NCBI GenBank assembly: GCA_965247995.1 | Contig: OZ252041.1 | Coordinates: forward strand, 1,612,001 to 1,676,000 | From: JASLZO01 sp965247995 | GTDB lineage: Bacteria > Chloroflexota > Dehalococcoidia > UBA6926 | DNA: 64,000 bases | Direction: 5' to 3' | Part shown: in pieces, positions 24,871 to 33,512 of the stretch | How the letters are laid out: the number at the start of each line of letters is the position of its first letter | Position numbering within the stretch: the stretch's first letter is position 1 | The notes under the pieces: generated by a model | The model's database searches: none | What the model saw: only the letters and a program-made list of their open reading frames with translations | What the model was told of the DNA's origin: nothing | Position numbers and translations under genes: made by a program

Positions 24871-25625
24871 TGATCCCGCCGATCGCGTTGACCTCCGACG
24901 AATCGCGATTTCGCGCGCTGGAGCGCAGGTTAGGAGTCGAATTCCAAGACCTCGACCTCCTCCGGCGCGCATTCGTTCACGCATCCGTCCCAAATGAGAA
25001 CCCGGTCAACCCGGATCTGGAATCGAATGAACGCCTGGAATTCCTGGGCGATGCGGTTCTCGGTCACGTGGTTGCCGCTTGGCTATACGAGGTAATGCAG
25101 GATGCGTCCGAAGGTGAGCTCACTCGCGCCCGGTCGGCGCTGGTGAGTCGTGAAACGCTGGCGGCTGTCGCGAGATCTATCGAACTGGAACCACTCTTAG
25201 AGCTTGGGAAAGGTGAGGAGGCGAACGCCGGTAGGACTCGTGGTGCCAATCTGGCGGATGCGCTCGAGGCGCTGATCGGGGCCGTCTACCTTGACGGAGG
25301 CGAGCAACGTGCGGCATCGGTCGTTCGGCGGTTACTCGAACCACGCCTCTCTGACGCCGTGACCGCCCGCTGGAAGGCTGATCCGAAGACCCGTCTACAG
25401 GAAATCATCCAGGCCCGGCACAAGCGCACACCGTCCTACACGACGGTGAATGAGATCGGGCCTGCGCACGCGAAGGAGTTCACCGTCCAGGTCCGTGTCC
25501 AGGGCGAAGTGGTTGGGACCGGCACCGGCCCGAGCAAACGGTCTGCGGAGCAAGCGGCCGCCAATGCCGCGCTCGACCGGATCGCGATCGAGCAGCCCGA
25601 CGAATCTGACCTGCATGGGCGATAA
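24870..25625 (+). CDS. rnc: Ribonuclease III
   Basis: A 251-residue double-strand-specific RNase. The nuclease domain carries NERLEFLGDAVL (E57, D61) and LADALEALIGAVYLDGG with the second acidic pair. A C-terminal dsRNA-binding domain follows (TRLQEIIQARHKRTPSY, KRSAEQAAANAAL). It processes rRNA and structured RNAs. The GTG at 24870 shares a base with the thioredoxin stop (TAGTG). A longer open frame back to 24513 lies within that gene and is spurious. hisC follows 9 bp later. Confidence 0.95.
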   Translation: MIPPIALTSDESRFRALERRLGVEFQDLDLLRRAFVHASVPNENPVNPDLESNERLEFLGDAVLGHVVAAWLYEVMQDASEGELTRARSALVSRETLAAVARSIELEPLLELGKGEEANAGRTRGANLADALEALIGAVYLDGGEQRAASVVRRLLEPRLSDAVTARWKADPKTRLQEIIQARHKRTPSYTTVNEIGPAHAKEFTVQVRVQGEVVGTGTGPSKRSAEQAAANAALDRIAIEQPDESDLHGR

Positions 25626-25634
25626 TCTTCTTTG

Positions 25635-26771
25635 ATGACCTCCAATCCTCCGTTCGGCGAGTTCGAGTCGATTATGGCTCGCATGCTGCCTCACTTGGGT
25701 GACGCTGCTGGCTACGCCTCCGTCCAACCGCCAGAGCGATTGATGGAGGAGAGTGGCCTCGACACGGGCGCGCTCGTGAAGGTGGATGCGAACGAGAATC
25801 CGTACGGTCCAACCCCAAAGGTCAGCCAGTTTCTTGGGTCGTTCGGGGATGCGGCGATCTACCCCGACCCGGAGCAAGTCGCGCTGAGAACGGCGTTGGC
25901 TGACTACACGGGCTTCGGACCGGATCGGATCGTCGGTGCAGCAGGCAGCGATGAATTGATCGATCTCCTGCTGCGACTGTTTGTCGCGCCGGGGGATCGC
26001 GTTATCACCGCGACGCCCACGTTCGGCATGTACGCGTTTTCTACAGGAGTCGTCGGCGGAGAGTTCGAACCCATCCCAAGGAAACCCACGGATTTTGCTA
26101 TAGACACCCAAGCAATGGTGGGACCGGCGCGCAATGCCAAACTCGTGTTCCTTGCCTCTCCGAACAACCCGACCGGCAACTCGGTCGAGCCCCGCGAGCT
26201 CATAACGGTGCTCGAGACCGGCGTGATTCTCGTTGTCGATGAGGCGTATCAGGAATTCAGCTCGCGGCCGAGCGCGGCGGTGCTTCTGGACGAATATCCC
26301 AACCTGGTCGTGCTGCGAACGTTCAGCAAATGGGCAGGGCTCGCCGGGTTACGCGTCGGATACGGCCTTTTCCCGGCCGAGTTGGCCGCAATGCTGATGC
26401 GCGTGAAGCCGCCGTACAACGTCAGTACACTCGCTCAGGCGGCGGCCGTAACCGCGCTCGAGGACCGAGAGACTGCGCTGGAACGCGTCCGGATGATTGT
26501 CGAAGAACGCCTGACGCTACAGTCGGCGCTCTCGGCACTCCCTGGCGCGGTTGTCTACCCTTCGGACGCGAACTTCCTTCTGGTCCGTTTCCCCGGGGCT
26601 GACACGCGAGTGCTGCATGCTAGGTTGCGCGCCCGAGGGATCGCGTTGCGGTGGTTCGATAGCGCGGGGTTGGAGGACTGTATCCGCGTGAGCGTTGGCA
26701 CCCCTGAGCAAAATCGGACTGTAATACGGGCGCTAAGCCAGGAGATGTCGGAGGTGGCACGGCTTGGATAA
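25635..26771 (+). CDS. hisC: Histidinol-phosphate aminotransferase
   Basis: A 378-residue fold-type I PLP aminotransferase. Landmarks are KVDANENPYGPTPKV, the substrate loop AGSDELIDLLLRLF, SPNNPTGNSVEP, VVDEAYQEFSS and the PLP lysine in TFSKWAGLAGLRVGYG. It converts imidazole acetol phosphate to histidinol phosphate. hisB overlaps its 3' end by 8 bp, so the role in histidine synthesis is well supported by context. The ATG at 25635 is preferred over the adjacent TTG. Confidence 0.93.
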   Translation: MTSNPPFGEFESIMARMLPHLGDAAGYASVQPPERLMEESGLDTGALVKVDANENPYGPTPKVSQFLGSFGDAAIYPDPEQVALRTALADYTGFGPDRIVGAAGSDELIDLLLRLFVAPGDRVITATPTFGMYAFSTGVVGGEFEPIPRKPTDFAIDTQAMVGPARNAKLVFLASPNNPTGNSVEPRELITVLETGVILVVDEAYQEFSSRPSAAVLLDEYPNLVVLRTFSKWAGLAGLRVGYGLFPAELAAMLMRVKPPYNVSTLAQAAAVTALEDRETALERVRMIVEERLTLQSALSALPGAVVYPSDANFLLVRFPGADTRVLHARLRARGIALRWFDSAGLEDCIRVSVGTPEQNRTVIRALSQEMSEVARLG

Positions 26772-27381
26772 CCGTGACGTCGGACAAGACCGCAGCGCTG
26801 AGGTTGTACGTGAGACCGGCGAGACGCAGGTCTCCGTATATCTGAACGTCGATGGCCGCGGGGACTACCAGGTGCGGACTGGGATCAAGATGCTGGACCA
26901 CCTTTTCGACCAGCTTAGCCGGCACAGCGGGTTCGACCTCAAGCTGGACGCGGAGGTCCGGAACGACCCCGATGGCCATCACACAACAGAGGACGCTTCG
27001 ATCGTCCTCGGTCGTGCCCTCGATCAGGCCCTCGGCGACCGGACTGGGATTCGGCGCATGGGGCACGCCATCGTCCCCTTGGACGAAGCGCTAGCACTGG
27101 TGGCAGTCGACCTGGGCGGTCGCGGGTATTCGGCTCTGGAACTCCCGTTCAAGACACCGATGATCGGCGATTTGCGCTCTGAACTGGTGAGTCACGTACT
27201 CGAGACGCTCGCCCGAGAGGCGCGTATGAACCTCCACATTCGCGTGATGGCTGGCGACAACGACCACCACATGGCCGAAGCCGCCTTCAAAGCGCTCGCG
27301 AAGTCGCTCGATTGGGCGACCCGGCGAGACGCGCGCTTCGCTGGCGAAGCGCCGTCCACGAAGGGCACGCTGACCGGGTGA
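26764..27381 (+). CDS. hisB: Imidazoleglycerol-phosphate dehydratase
   Basis: A 205-residue monofunctional HisB. The two metal-binding histidine clusters are present: DGHHTTEDASIVLGRAL and DNDHHMAEAAFKALAKSL, with TGIKMLDHLFDQLSRHSGFD near the N terminus. It dehydrates imidazoleglycerol phosphate. The TTG start at 26764 has GGAGGT about 7 bases upstream, inside the hisC coding sequence, indicating translational coupling. Its stop is 3 bp from the convergent purS stop. The remaining his genes seen here lie about 18 kb away. Confidence 0.95.
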   Translation: MDNRDVGQDRSAEVVRETGETQVSVYLNVDGRGDYQVRTGIKMLDHLFDQLSRHSGFDLKLDAEVRNDPDGHHTTEDASIVLGRALDQALGDRTGIRRMGHAIVPLDEALALVAVDLGGRGYSALELPFKTPMIGDLRSELVSHVLETLAREARMNLHIRVMAGDNDHHMAEAAFKALAKSLDWATRRDARFAGEAPSTKGTLTG

Positions 27382-27384
27382 GTC

Positions 27385-27636
27385 CTAGCCCTCGGCGACC
27401 TCGAACCGGAAATCCTCGATGACCGGGTTTGAGAGCAACCGGTGGCACATCTCGCGGACTTGCTCCGTCGCCTCCTCGGCAGAACTCCCATCGAGGCTGA
27501 CTTCGAGGTACTTGCCTGCCCGGACGCGGCTCACTGCCTCGTATCCCATGCTCTGCAACCCACCCAGAATCGCGAGACCCTGAGGGTCGTTTACGCTGGG
27601 TTTTGGCGTCACATAGATCCGGGCGAAGTACCCCAT
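27385..27636 (-). CDS. purS: Phosphoribosylformylglycinamidine synthase subunit PurS
   Basis: An 83-residue protein with the PurS signature: ARIYVTPKPSVNDPQGLAILGGLQSMGY, then VRAGKYLEVSLDGSSAEEA and MCHRLLSNPVIEDFRFEV. PurS bridges PurL and PurQ in the FGAM synthase complex. It lies 12 bp downstream of a small membrane-protein gene and is in the same minus-strand unit as purC. purQ and purL are not in the window. Confidence 0.93.
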   Translation of the reverse strand: MGYFARIYVTPKPSVNDPQGLAILGGLQSMGYEAVSRVRAGKYLEVSLDGSSAEEATEQVREMCHRLLSNPVIEDFRFEVAEG

Positions 27637-27648
27637 TCAGTGCCGCCC

Positions 27649-27918
27649 CTATTCCAGACCGGCGTGCCGGCGAGCGGGCATGGAGTCCAACGTGGTCGGT
27701 GGCGCCACCGGTGCATGTCTCTTTCGCCAGGAACTCGAGACCACCAAGCCGATCGCGATCGCGAGCGCTAGCAACAGCCCGGGCAAGGTGATTCGAAGCA
27801 GGAGCGAGGCGTCGTCGTTGAACCAGATACGCCACAGCCCGATCAGCACGCCTTCCACGATGACGATCAGGCCACCTACCGCCAAGACCGCGAGCATGAC
27901 GTACCGGAGGACCTTCAC
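27649..27918 (-). CDS. Small two-helix membrane protein
   Basis: An 89-residue protein with two strong hydrophobic segments (about residues 7-29 and 43-62), a short WRIWFNDDAS connector and a basic, Pro-rich tail. No family recognised. Its start overlaps the purC stop by 4 bp and purS follows after 12 bp, so it is an integral part of the purine operon layout. Why a membrane protein sits there is unknown. Confidence 0.65.
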   Translation of the reverse strand: MKVLRYVMLAVLAVGGLIVIVEGVLIGLWRIWFNDDASLLLRITLPGLLLALAIAIGLVVSSSWRKRHAPVAPPTTLDSMPARRHAGLE

Positions 27919-28820
27919 GCAGGCAACTCTTTCCCACCGCTCAATCGCGCGTATACCTCCCGGTATCGGTCGATCGTGCGTTGGACGATGTGGTCTGGCA
28001 GTGGCGGTGCCGGAGGTTCACGGTTCCAGCCGGACTCAGTGAGCCAGTCGCGGATGATCTGCTTGTCGAAACTTGGTTGAGGTTTCCCTACCTGATACCC
28101 CTCGAGGTCCCAGTATCGGGACGAATCTGGCGTGAGCACTTCGTCGATCAGGTGCAGCTTGTTCCCGATAAACCCGAATTCAAACTTGGTGTCGGCGAGA
28201 ATGAGTCCCGCCTCCTTCGCCGCTCGCTGGGCCGCGTCGTAGAGCGCCAGGCTGTGCTCCTCCAGCGGCCACGCGAGGTTCCCACCCACCTGGTCCCAAA
28301 GCTGATTGAGCGTGAGCGGTTCATCGTGGCCGGTTTCCGCTTTGGTTGTAGGGGTAAACACCGCCTCCACGAACTCTTCCGACTCTTGCATTCCTTCCGG
28401 GAGTGGCGCGCTGTTCATCGTGCCGGACCGTCGATACTCGGCCCAAGCGGATCCAGTGAGGTAACCGCGGACCACGCACTCGATGTCCACACGCTCGGCT
28501 TTTCGAACGACCATCCCGCGGTGAGCGATGTCTGAGTCCAGACCGTCGAGATCGTACTGCTTCGCGACCTCCGGCTCGTACGCCATGCCGATGAAATGAT
28601 TTGGGATCATATGCTGACTGAACCGAAACCACAGCGCCGACAATTCGGACAGCACGATCCCGCGGCCCGGGATACCGGTAGGCAAGACCGAATCGAACGC
28701 CGAAACGCGGTCCGTCGCAACCATCAACAGCGCCTCACCCAGGTCGTACGTATCCCGTACCTTCCCAGTGTGAAAACGGTTCGGCAGTGACGTTTCTACG
28801 AGGGCCTTCGTCGTGACCAA
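27915..28820 (-). CDS. purC: SAICAR synthase
   Basis: Phosphoribosylaminoimidazole-succinocarboxamide synthase, about 301 residues, of the longer yeast-like form. Motifs are HTGKVRDTYDLGEALLMVATD, RVSAFDSVLPTGIPGRG, ECVVRGYLTGSAW, ILADTKFEFGF and IDEVLTPDSSRYW. It ligates aspartate to CAIR using ATP. The TTG at 28820 is the likely start (AGGTG upstream; protein begins MVTTKALVETSLPNRF). The open frame continues to 29129 but is not homologous and overlaps the divergent Yip1-like gene. Confidence 0.92.
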   Translation of the reverse strand: MVTTKALVETSLPNRFHTGKVRDTYDLGEALLMVATDRVSAFDSVLPTGIPGRGIVLSELSALWFRFSQHMIPNHFIGMAYEPEVAKQYDLDGLDSDIAHRGMVVRKAERVDIECVVRGYLTGSAWAEYRRSGTMNSAPLPEGMQESEEFVEAVFTPTTKAETGHDEPLTLNQLWDQVGGNLAWPLEEHSLALYDAAQRAAKEAGLILADTKFEFGFIGNKLHLIDEVLTPDSSRYWDLEGYQVGKPQPSFDKQIIRDWLTESGWNREPPAPPLPDHIVQRTIDRYREVYARLSGGKELPA

Positions 28821-28924
28821 GGCTGCACCTACTTGATGTTCGGGCAGCCCGACCGCCGGCGACTCAGCGCGGGTCTGACCGTGCGGATATTGTATACGGA
28901 CACGACCGGGTGCCGCGGTGCGAA

Positions 28925-29632
28925 ATGAGTTCCGATCCAGTTGGCTCGAACGACAGCGCAATGCGTGAAACAGCACCCAAAGAGCCAACACCCCCATTGG
29001 CCAACCGCTCTCGTGCCCGTGCCCTGGAGACCTGGTCGCGTACCATGCAGTTCGTCCGCGATCCGAGGGCTGCGGTCCGCATCGCGGGCGCGTCCCCGAA
29101 TGTAGCTGGGGCGCTGGTCGTAACCGCAACGGTCTCGGCCATCCTTGGCGTGACCAGTTTCGGCGCTGCGATGATCGGCGATGGCGTCGAACGACCCGGC
29201 TTCGATGGTCTGGCGATCGCGATTGTCGGAGCCACCGTCTCTGGCCTTGCGGGAATCTCGCTTGCGGTGATCGGCGCGGCGTCTCTCCACCTATCTGCCC
29301 ACGCCGTTGGTGGCGCCGGGCGGTTCCGCTCGATGTTCACGGTCGTTGGGTACTCGATCGTCGTCGGTGTTTTCGTCCTCCCGGCTATCGTCGTGGGAGA
29401 CATACTCCCCGTTGCCTCCGCATGGCTAGCGCGGGATGCTGCCATCCTCTTCGCCGTCTCTTGGTGGACGGTGCTGGCCGCATTGGGAGTCAGGGCTCTT
29501 TACGAGACGCCGTGGCGCGCGGTACCCGGAGCACTGATCTTGGCGCTCATTGGCGGCGCATCCACGGTGCTGGTGTTGTTGGCGGTGCTCTCCTTGGTCG
29601 GGATATTCGCCGTCTCCGTTGTCGTGCCGTGA
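28925..29632 (+). CDS. Yip1-domain-like membrane protein
   Basis: About 235 residues: a charged cytosolic N terminus (to residue 45, including DPRAAVRIAGASPN) followed by five hydrophobic segments, ending LVLLAVLSLVGIFAVSVVV. The layout and the glycine-rich helices resemble bacterial Yip1-family proteins, whose function is unknown. ATG at 28925 chosen over the upstream in-frame start at 28910. TATACG at 28893-28898 may be its -10 element. A similar gene follows in tandem. Confidence 0.6.
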   Translation: MSSDPVGSNDSAMRETAPKEPTPPLANRSRARALETWSRTMQFVRDPRAAVRIAGASPNVAGALVVTATVSAILGVTSFGAAMIGDGVERPGFDGLAIAIVGATVSGLAGISLAVIGAASLHLSAHAVGGAGRFRSMFTVVGYSIVVGVFVLPAIVVGDILPVASAWLARDAAILFAVSWWTVLAALGVRALYETPWRAVPGALILALIGGASTVLVLLAVLSLVGIFAVSVVVP

Positions 29633-29666
29633 CGCGCTCCCCACCCTGCGTAGACTGGCACGCACG

Positions 29667-30311
29667 ATGTACTACGGACCATCCGATCCGGACGGGGCGC
29701 GAGCGGAGCTACGGTCGCGACAGCGCGGTCGGCCGCGCCAACCACTTCGCGCCTACCTCAGCGCCCTTGTACACCACCCGAATGAGGGGTTGAGCGACAT
29801 TGCATTCGAGCGGCCGTGGCTGCAGGGCCTCCTTCTGCTTCTCGGAAGCTTCGCTGCAGCCGGCGCAGCGCTTGGGTGGATCGGGTTGCCCGGCATGGTC
29901 AACGGCGCCGCGGGCGTCCTTGGTGGTGCACTCTTCGGCACTGGCGCGGGGGCCATCCTCTTCCTATTGGTGACAATCGCCCTCCACGGCATGGCGAAGA
30001 TTTTGGAGGGAGAGGGAACGTTCGTCGAGGTCGCGACGGCACTTGCGTTCGCCGTCACCCCGGCCTACGCGATCGCTCCGGTCGCATTACTGCGGTTCTT
30101 GCCTGGCGGATTGGGTAGAGCGGCTTTCTTTGTCGGTTGTTTCGTCATCGTTGGATGGATGCTGCGACTGATCTACTTAGCGGTTCGCGAAGGCGAACGT
30201 TTCAGTGGCACACAGGCGAATCTCACGATCTTCGGGACGGTCCTTGCGGCGGTCTTGGGTATGGTGACCGTGTTTTTTGTAACTGCAATCTTCGTCTTGG
30301 CGACTGCGTAG
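29667..30311 (+). CDS. Yip1-domain-like membrane protein
   Basis: A 214-residue protein: N-terminal basic segment, then LVHHPNEGLSDIAFERPWLQG, a typical entry into the Yip1 fold, five membrane segments and an ALAFAVTPAYAIAPVALL segment that matches Yip1 helix patterns. The ATG at 29667 is preceded by TAGACT at 29651-29656 with GTGACG 16 bases upstream of that, so the mRNA may be almost leaderless. The open frame back to 29550 lies inside the previous gene. Function unknown. Confidence 0.65.
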   Translation: MYYGPSDPDGARAELRSRQRGRPRQPLRAYLSALVHHPNEGLSDIAFERPWLQGLLLLLGSFAAAGAALGWIGLPGMVNGAAGVLGGALFGTGAGAILFLLVTIALHGMAKILEGEGTFVEVATALAFAVTPAYAIAPVALLRFLPGGLGRAAFFVGCFVIVGWMLRLIYLAVREGERFSGTQANLTIFGTVLAAVLGMVTVFFVTAIFVLATA

Positions 30312-30398
30312 AGAGGCCATCCGCGCTCGATTCGGGGAATGAACAGATTCCCGTGCCGCATGGGCGTATAGTGGGAAACAAGTCAGGAGGAAACCCGG

Positions 30399-30605
30399 AT
30401 GACCCTTCCGCACGTACCCGAACTACTGTTGATCTTGGTGATCATTCTGCTGATCTTCGGAGCTGGAAAGCTCCCGGGCGTAGCAGGGTCGATGGGTCAG
30501 GCCATCAGGGATTTCCGCCGGAATGTCCAACCCGATCAGGCCAGCGGCCAGTCTCAAAACGAGACCGATGACGCCAAAGAAGGACGTCCGCCCGGTTCGA
30601 GCTGA
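30399..30605 (+). CDS. tatA: Twin-arginine translocase subunit TatA/E
   Basis: A 68-residue protein with the TatA plan: one N-terminal hydrophobic helix (LLLILVIILLIFGAGKLP), the FGxxKLP hinge, an amphipathic helix (GSMGQAIRDFRR) and a polar tail. TatA oligomers form the pore for folded proteins. AGGAGG lies 8 bases before the ATG, and TATAGT at 30367-30372 may be the -10. It converges on tatC across an intrinsic terminator. Confidence 0.92.
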   Translation: MTLPHVPELLLILVIILLIFGAGKLPGVAGSMGQAIRDFRRNVQPDQASGQSQNETDDAKEGRPPGSS

Positions 30606-30631
30606 TCGGGCGAAGGCCGGATCGTTTCAGA

Positions 30632-30656
30632 GGCCGCCGTTTGGCGGGCCTTTTCT
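30632..30656 (+). terminator. Intrinsic terminator of tatA
   Basis: A GC-rich hairpin (ggccgcc, loop gttt, ggcgggcc with one bulged G) is followed by TTTTCT. It lies 27 bases after the tatA stop and directly abuts the tatC stop, so tatA transcripts end before running antisense into tatC. Confidence 0.75.
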
Positions 30657-31412
30657 CTAGGGTTGGGTCTCGGTCGGCGTGCGCCGCCGGCGCCAGACAG
30701 CGAACCGAGCCAGAACTAACCCAACTTCGTACAGCAGCCAAATAGGAAGACCGAATACCGTCATGGTGATGGGATCGCCGGTCGGCGTGATTATGGCTGC
30801 TGCCACGAACGCCACGAGGATTGCGACCCGCCGCTGCCGAGCCAGGCGCGCGGGGTCCACGAACCCCGCGCGGGCCAGTAGGTACATAACGACTGGGAGC
30901 TCGAACACTACGCCCATACAGATCGTCAACCAAACAGTCGTCCCGACAATGCTCTCGATGCTGATCTGAGGGATGACCAGGTCGCCGAGAATCTGAGGAA
31001 GGAATGCCATCACGAGTGGGATTAACACCAAGAAGGCGAACGTCACCCCCGTGAGGAACAGGACTGCGAACACGGGGAGTGCAACGAAGAAGATGCGCTT
31101 TTCCTTCGGCAACAACGCGGGCAGCGTGAACCTCAGGATGTGGTAGAGGACAAACGGGAACGCCAAAATGAACCCACCCCACAAGGCGACCTTCATGCGG
31201 ACCGAGACCCCTTCAAGCACACGCAGTTGGGTAACGGTGATGTCGTCCGGGAATGGGATAAGCAGCACGCGGATGAGGTCGTTTCCGAAATAGAACGCGA
31301 CCGACGCAGCTAGAGCAATCGCGATGAACGACTTGATCAGGCGGCCCCGGAGTTCGCCGAAATGCCCGGTCAGCGGCATCGCACTCTGGGGTGGATCCCC
31401 GGGGTAGGTCAC
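30657..31412 (-). CDS. tatC: Sec-independent protein translocase TatC
   Basis: A 251-residue six-helix protein. The cytoplasmic N terminus has the conserved HFGELRGRLIKS, the first periplasmic loop includes the conserved PF region, and GVVFELPVVMYLLARAGFV and AAIITPTGDPITM are TatC signatures with the essential glutamate. It recognises twin-arginine signal peptides. Its start overlaps the upstream tatB-like gene by 4 bp. tatA is on the opposite strand. Confidence 0.95.
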   Translation of the reverse strand: MTYPGDPPQSAMPLTGHFGELRGRLIKSFIAIALAASVAFYFGNDLIRVLLIPFPDDITVTQLRVLEGVSVRMKVALWGGFILAFPFVLYHILRFTLPALLPKEKRIFFVALPVFAVLFLTGVTFAFLVLIPLVMAFLPQILGDLVIPQISIESIVGTTVWLTICMGVVFELPVVMYLLARAGFVDPARLARQRRVAILVAFVAAAIITPTGDPITMTVFGLPIWLLYEVGLVLARFAVWRRRRTPTETQP

Positions 31413-31771
31413 TCCCTGCGCTCCTCCTCGGGCGCGGTCGGTTCCACGGACCCGTCTGTTCCTTCAAGGGGTTGGAGTGAACCCTTGGCAAGCGCCTCCG
31501 CGTCGCGGAGAGCCCGCCGAGCGTCACGGAACGTCTCGGTCTCTTCCTGCACCGTCGAACGGACGTCGCGCTCGACCTGCCTCAGCCCTTCCGTTCCTTG
31601 GTCCACTTCCGCTTGGATCTCCGCTTTGACGGAGTTGATCGTCCGGCGCGCCCCCGCGACGAACCGTGCGATCTGGTTCGTGAGCTCTATCGCCTTCTGC
31701 GGCCCGACGAGGACCACTGCCAGGGCGAGCAAGAAGACAAGCTCCAACCCTCCAACGTTCAGGAAGTCCAT
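31409..31771 (-). CDS. tatB: TatA/TatB-like subunit
   Basis: A 120-residue protein starting with a short hydrophobic helix (LELVFLLALAVVLVGPQKAIEL) whose GPQK hinge matches TatB. A long amphipathic, probably coiled helix follows (QAEVDQGTEGLRQVERDVRS) and then an acidic tail. Length and the GP hinge favour TatB over TatA. It forms a two-gene operon with tatC. GAGGACGG lies upstream of the ATG at 31771; the adjacent TTG at 31774 is an alternative. Confidence 0.82.
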   Translation of the reverse strand: MDFLNVGGLELVFLLALAVVLVGPQKAIELTNQIARFVAGARRTINSVKAEIQAEVDQGTEGLRQVERDVRSTVQEETETFRDARRALRDAEALAKGSLQPLEGTDGSVEPTAPEEERRE

Positions 31772-31910
31772 CAACCGTCCTCGAGATTCAGCCTAGCATG
31801 CGGTGTACCTGGCGGCCCGCCAGGCGAGAGGTACGATTTCTCAAGCGTTCGTCGCGCCCCCTATGATGGCCCAGTAGAACCGCGCGCGGCCTTGGAGGCG
31901 AAGGGCACCA

Positions 31911-33413
31911 TTGACCTTTCTTGACGACAGCGTTCTGAGTCTGGTCATCCTCATCCCGTTCGCGGCCGCACTCATCCTCGTTCTCGTCCCGTCCCAACAC
32001 GTGATCGCCGTGCGTGGTGTTGCCACCGTCGCGACCGGAGCCACATTCCTCTTGTCGGTGTACTTGGCTATTAGGTACGCGCTGGTAGCGCCCGAGACCG
32101 ACGAGTTCTGGCCACTGGTCAAGTTCGCGTGGCTTCCCGACCTGGGTGTCGCCTTCCAACTCGGGACCGATGGCATCAGCGTCCTGCTCATTCTGCTCAA
32201 CGGCGTTGTCGCTTTCGCCGGCGTACTCGTCGCGTGGCGAATCCTCGATCGAGGGAAGGACTTCTATATCCTCTTCCTTCTGCTCGTGACCGGAGTATTC
32301 GGAGTCTTCGCATCACTCGACTTGTTCTTCTTTTTCTTCTTCTACGAACTCGCCGTGATCCCGATGTACCTCTTAATCGGCGTCTGGGGGAGTTCGACCG
32401 ACTTCGGGACGTTCCTCAGGACGAAGGAATACGGAGCGATGAAGCTCGTGATATTCCTCAGTCTTGGGAGTGTCCTCGTTTGGGTGGCGATGATCGCGCT
32501 CTACACGGAGGCAACTCAGCCCACGTTCGACTTCCTCTCGCTCAAGGAAGAGAATTTCTCGCTCAACTTCCAAAAAATCTTCTTCCCAATGTTTGCCATC
32601 GGCTTTGGTGTGCTGGCTGGACTGTGGCCGTTCCACACCTGGTCGCCCGATGGGCATGTGGCCGCGCCGACCTCAGTCAGCATGCTCCACGCCGGCGTGT
32701 TGATGAAGCTGGGCGCGTACGGAATCCTCCGGATCGGCATGGAATTACTGCCGGAGGGCGCGGCCTTCTGGATGCCGGCGTTGATCGTCTTGGGAACGGT
32801 GAACGTCGTCTACGGCGCGGTGTCAGCCATGGGCCAACGCGACCTCAAGTACGTCATCGGGTATTCCAGCGTCAGCCACATGGGCTACGTCATCATGGGG
32901 TTAGCCACGCTGGACCACCTGGGCGTGAACGGCGCCGTGCTGCAGATGTTCTCTCATGGCGTCATGACGGCCCTCTTCTTCGTCCTCGTGGGGGCGATCT
33001 ACGATCGTGCCCACGTTCGGGACATCGACGTCCTCGAAGGTCTCGCGAAACGCATGGGAACGACAGCAACACTCTTTGCGATCGCCGGTCTCGCGTCGCT
33101 CGGGCTGCCCGGCCTCAGCGGTTTCGTCGCCGAGCTCCTAGTGTTCATTGGGGCGTTCCGGACCTATCCGATCGTCGGTGTCCTCGGCGTTTTCGCCGCT
33201 GCCCTCACGGCGGTGTACATCCTGCGGCTCATGGCAAAGGTCTTCTTCGGCCCAATCAGCGACCGTTGGCAGGGCCTGACCGACGTCTCTCGGACCGAAA
33301 CTGCATCTGCCCTGTTGCTCGTCGCGTTCATCGTGGCGATCGGCGTCTGGCCATTCCCGTGGATTGAACTGATCGACCCCAGCGTGGGTTCGCTGCTGGG
33401 GAGGATGGGATGA
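31911..33413 (+). CDS. nuoM: NADH-quinone oxidoreductase subunit M
   Basis: A 500-residue antiporter-like proton-pumping subunit with about 14 helices. Key residues are visible: the TM5 glutamate in FFFFYELAVIPMYLLIGVWG, the lysine in GAMKLVIFL, the histidine-containing WPFHTWSPDGHVAAPTSVSMLHAGVLMKLG, and KYVIGYSSVSHMGYV. The TTG start has AAGGG 5 bases upstream. It is first in the cluster, ahead of nuoA by 99 bp, instead of between L and N as is usual. A separate promoter before nuoA suggests M is transcribed partly on its own; TAGAAC at 31875-31880 may be its -10. Confidence 0.96.
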   Translation: MTFLDDSVLSLVILIPFAAALILVLVPSQHVIAVRGVATVATGATFLLSVYLAIRYALVAPETDEFWPLVKFAWLPDLGVAFQLGTDGISVLLILLNGVVAFAGVLVAWRILDRGKDFYILFLLLVTGVFGVFASLDLFFFFFFYELAVIPMYLLIGVWGSSTDFGTFLRTKEYGAMKLVIFLSLGSVLVWVAMIALYTEATQPTFDFLSLKEENFSLNFQKIFFPMFAIGFGVLAGLWPFHTWSPDGHVAAPTSVSMLHAGVLMKLGAYGILRIGMELLPEGAAFWMPALIVLGTVNVVYGAVSAMGQRDLKYVIGYSSVSHMGYVIMGLATLDHLGVNGAVLQMFSHGVMTALFFVLVGAIYDRAHVRDIDVLEGLAKRMGTTATLFAIAGLASLGLPGLSGFVAELLVFIGAFRTYPIVGVLGVFAAALTAVYILRLMAKVFFGPISDRWQGLTDVSRTETASALLLVAFIVAIGVWPFPWIELIDPSVGSLLGRMG

Positions 33414-33448
33414 GCAACCTCGCACGAGGCCTCCGCTTTCCCGGCGCG

Positions 33449-33477
33449 TTGACACCCCATAAGGGCCTTCATAGACT
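33449..33477 (+). promoter_or_regulatory. Strong sigma-70-type promoter upstream of nuoA
   Basis: TTGACA (33449-33454) is followed, after exactly 17 bases, by TAGACT (33472-33477). This is a perfect -35 hexamer with ideal spacing and places transcription start near 33484, about 29 bases before the nuoA ATG. It is the clearest promoter in the window and calibrates the TAGA(A/C)T hexamers seen before other genes. Confidence 0.75.
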
Positions 33478-33512
33478 GACTCGGCCTACGAGGCCCGGTT
33501 AAGACGCCAAGG

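Noticed and set aside
28821..29129. N-terminal extension of the purC frame
   Set aside because: No homology, overlaps the divergent Yip1-like gene and has poor start context.
32129..33367. Second long plus-strand frame inside nuoM
   Set aside because: Composition is Arg/Pro-rich frame noise; nuoM occupies the region with full homology.
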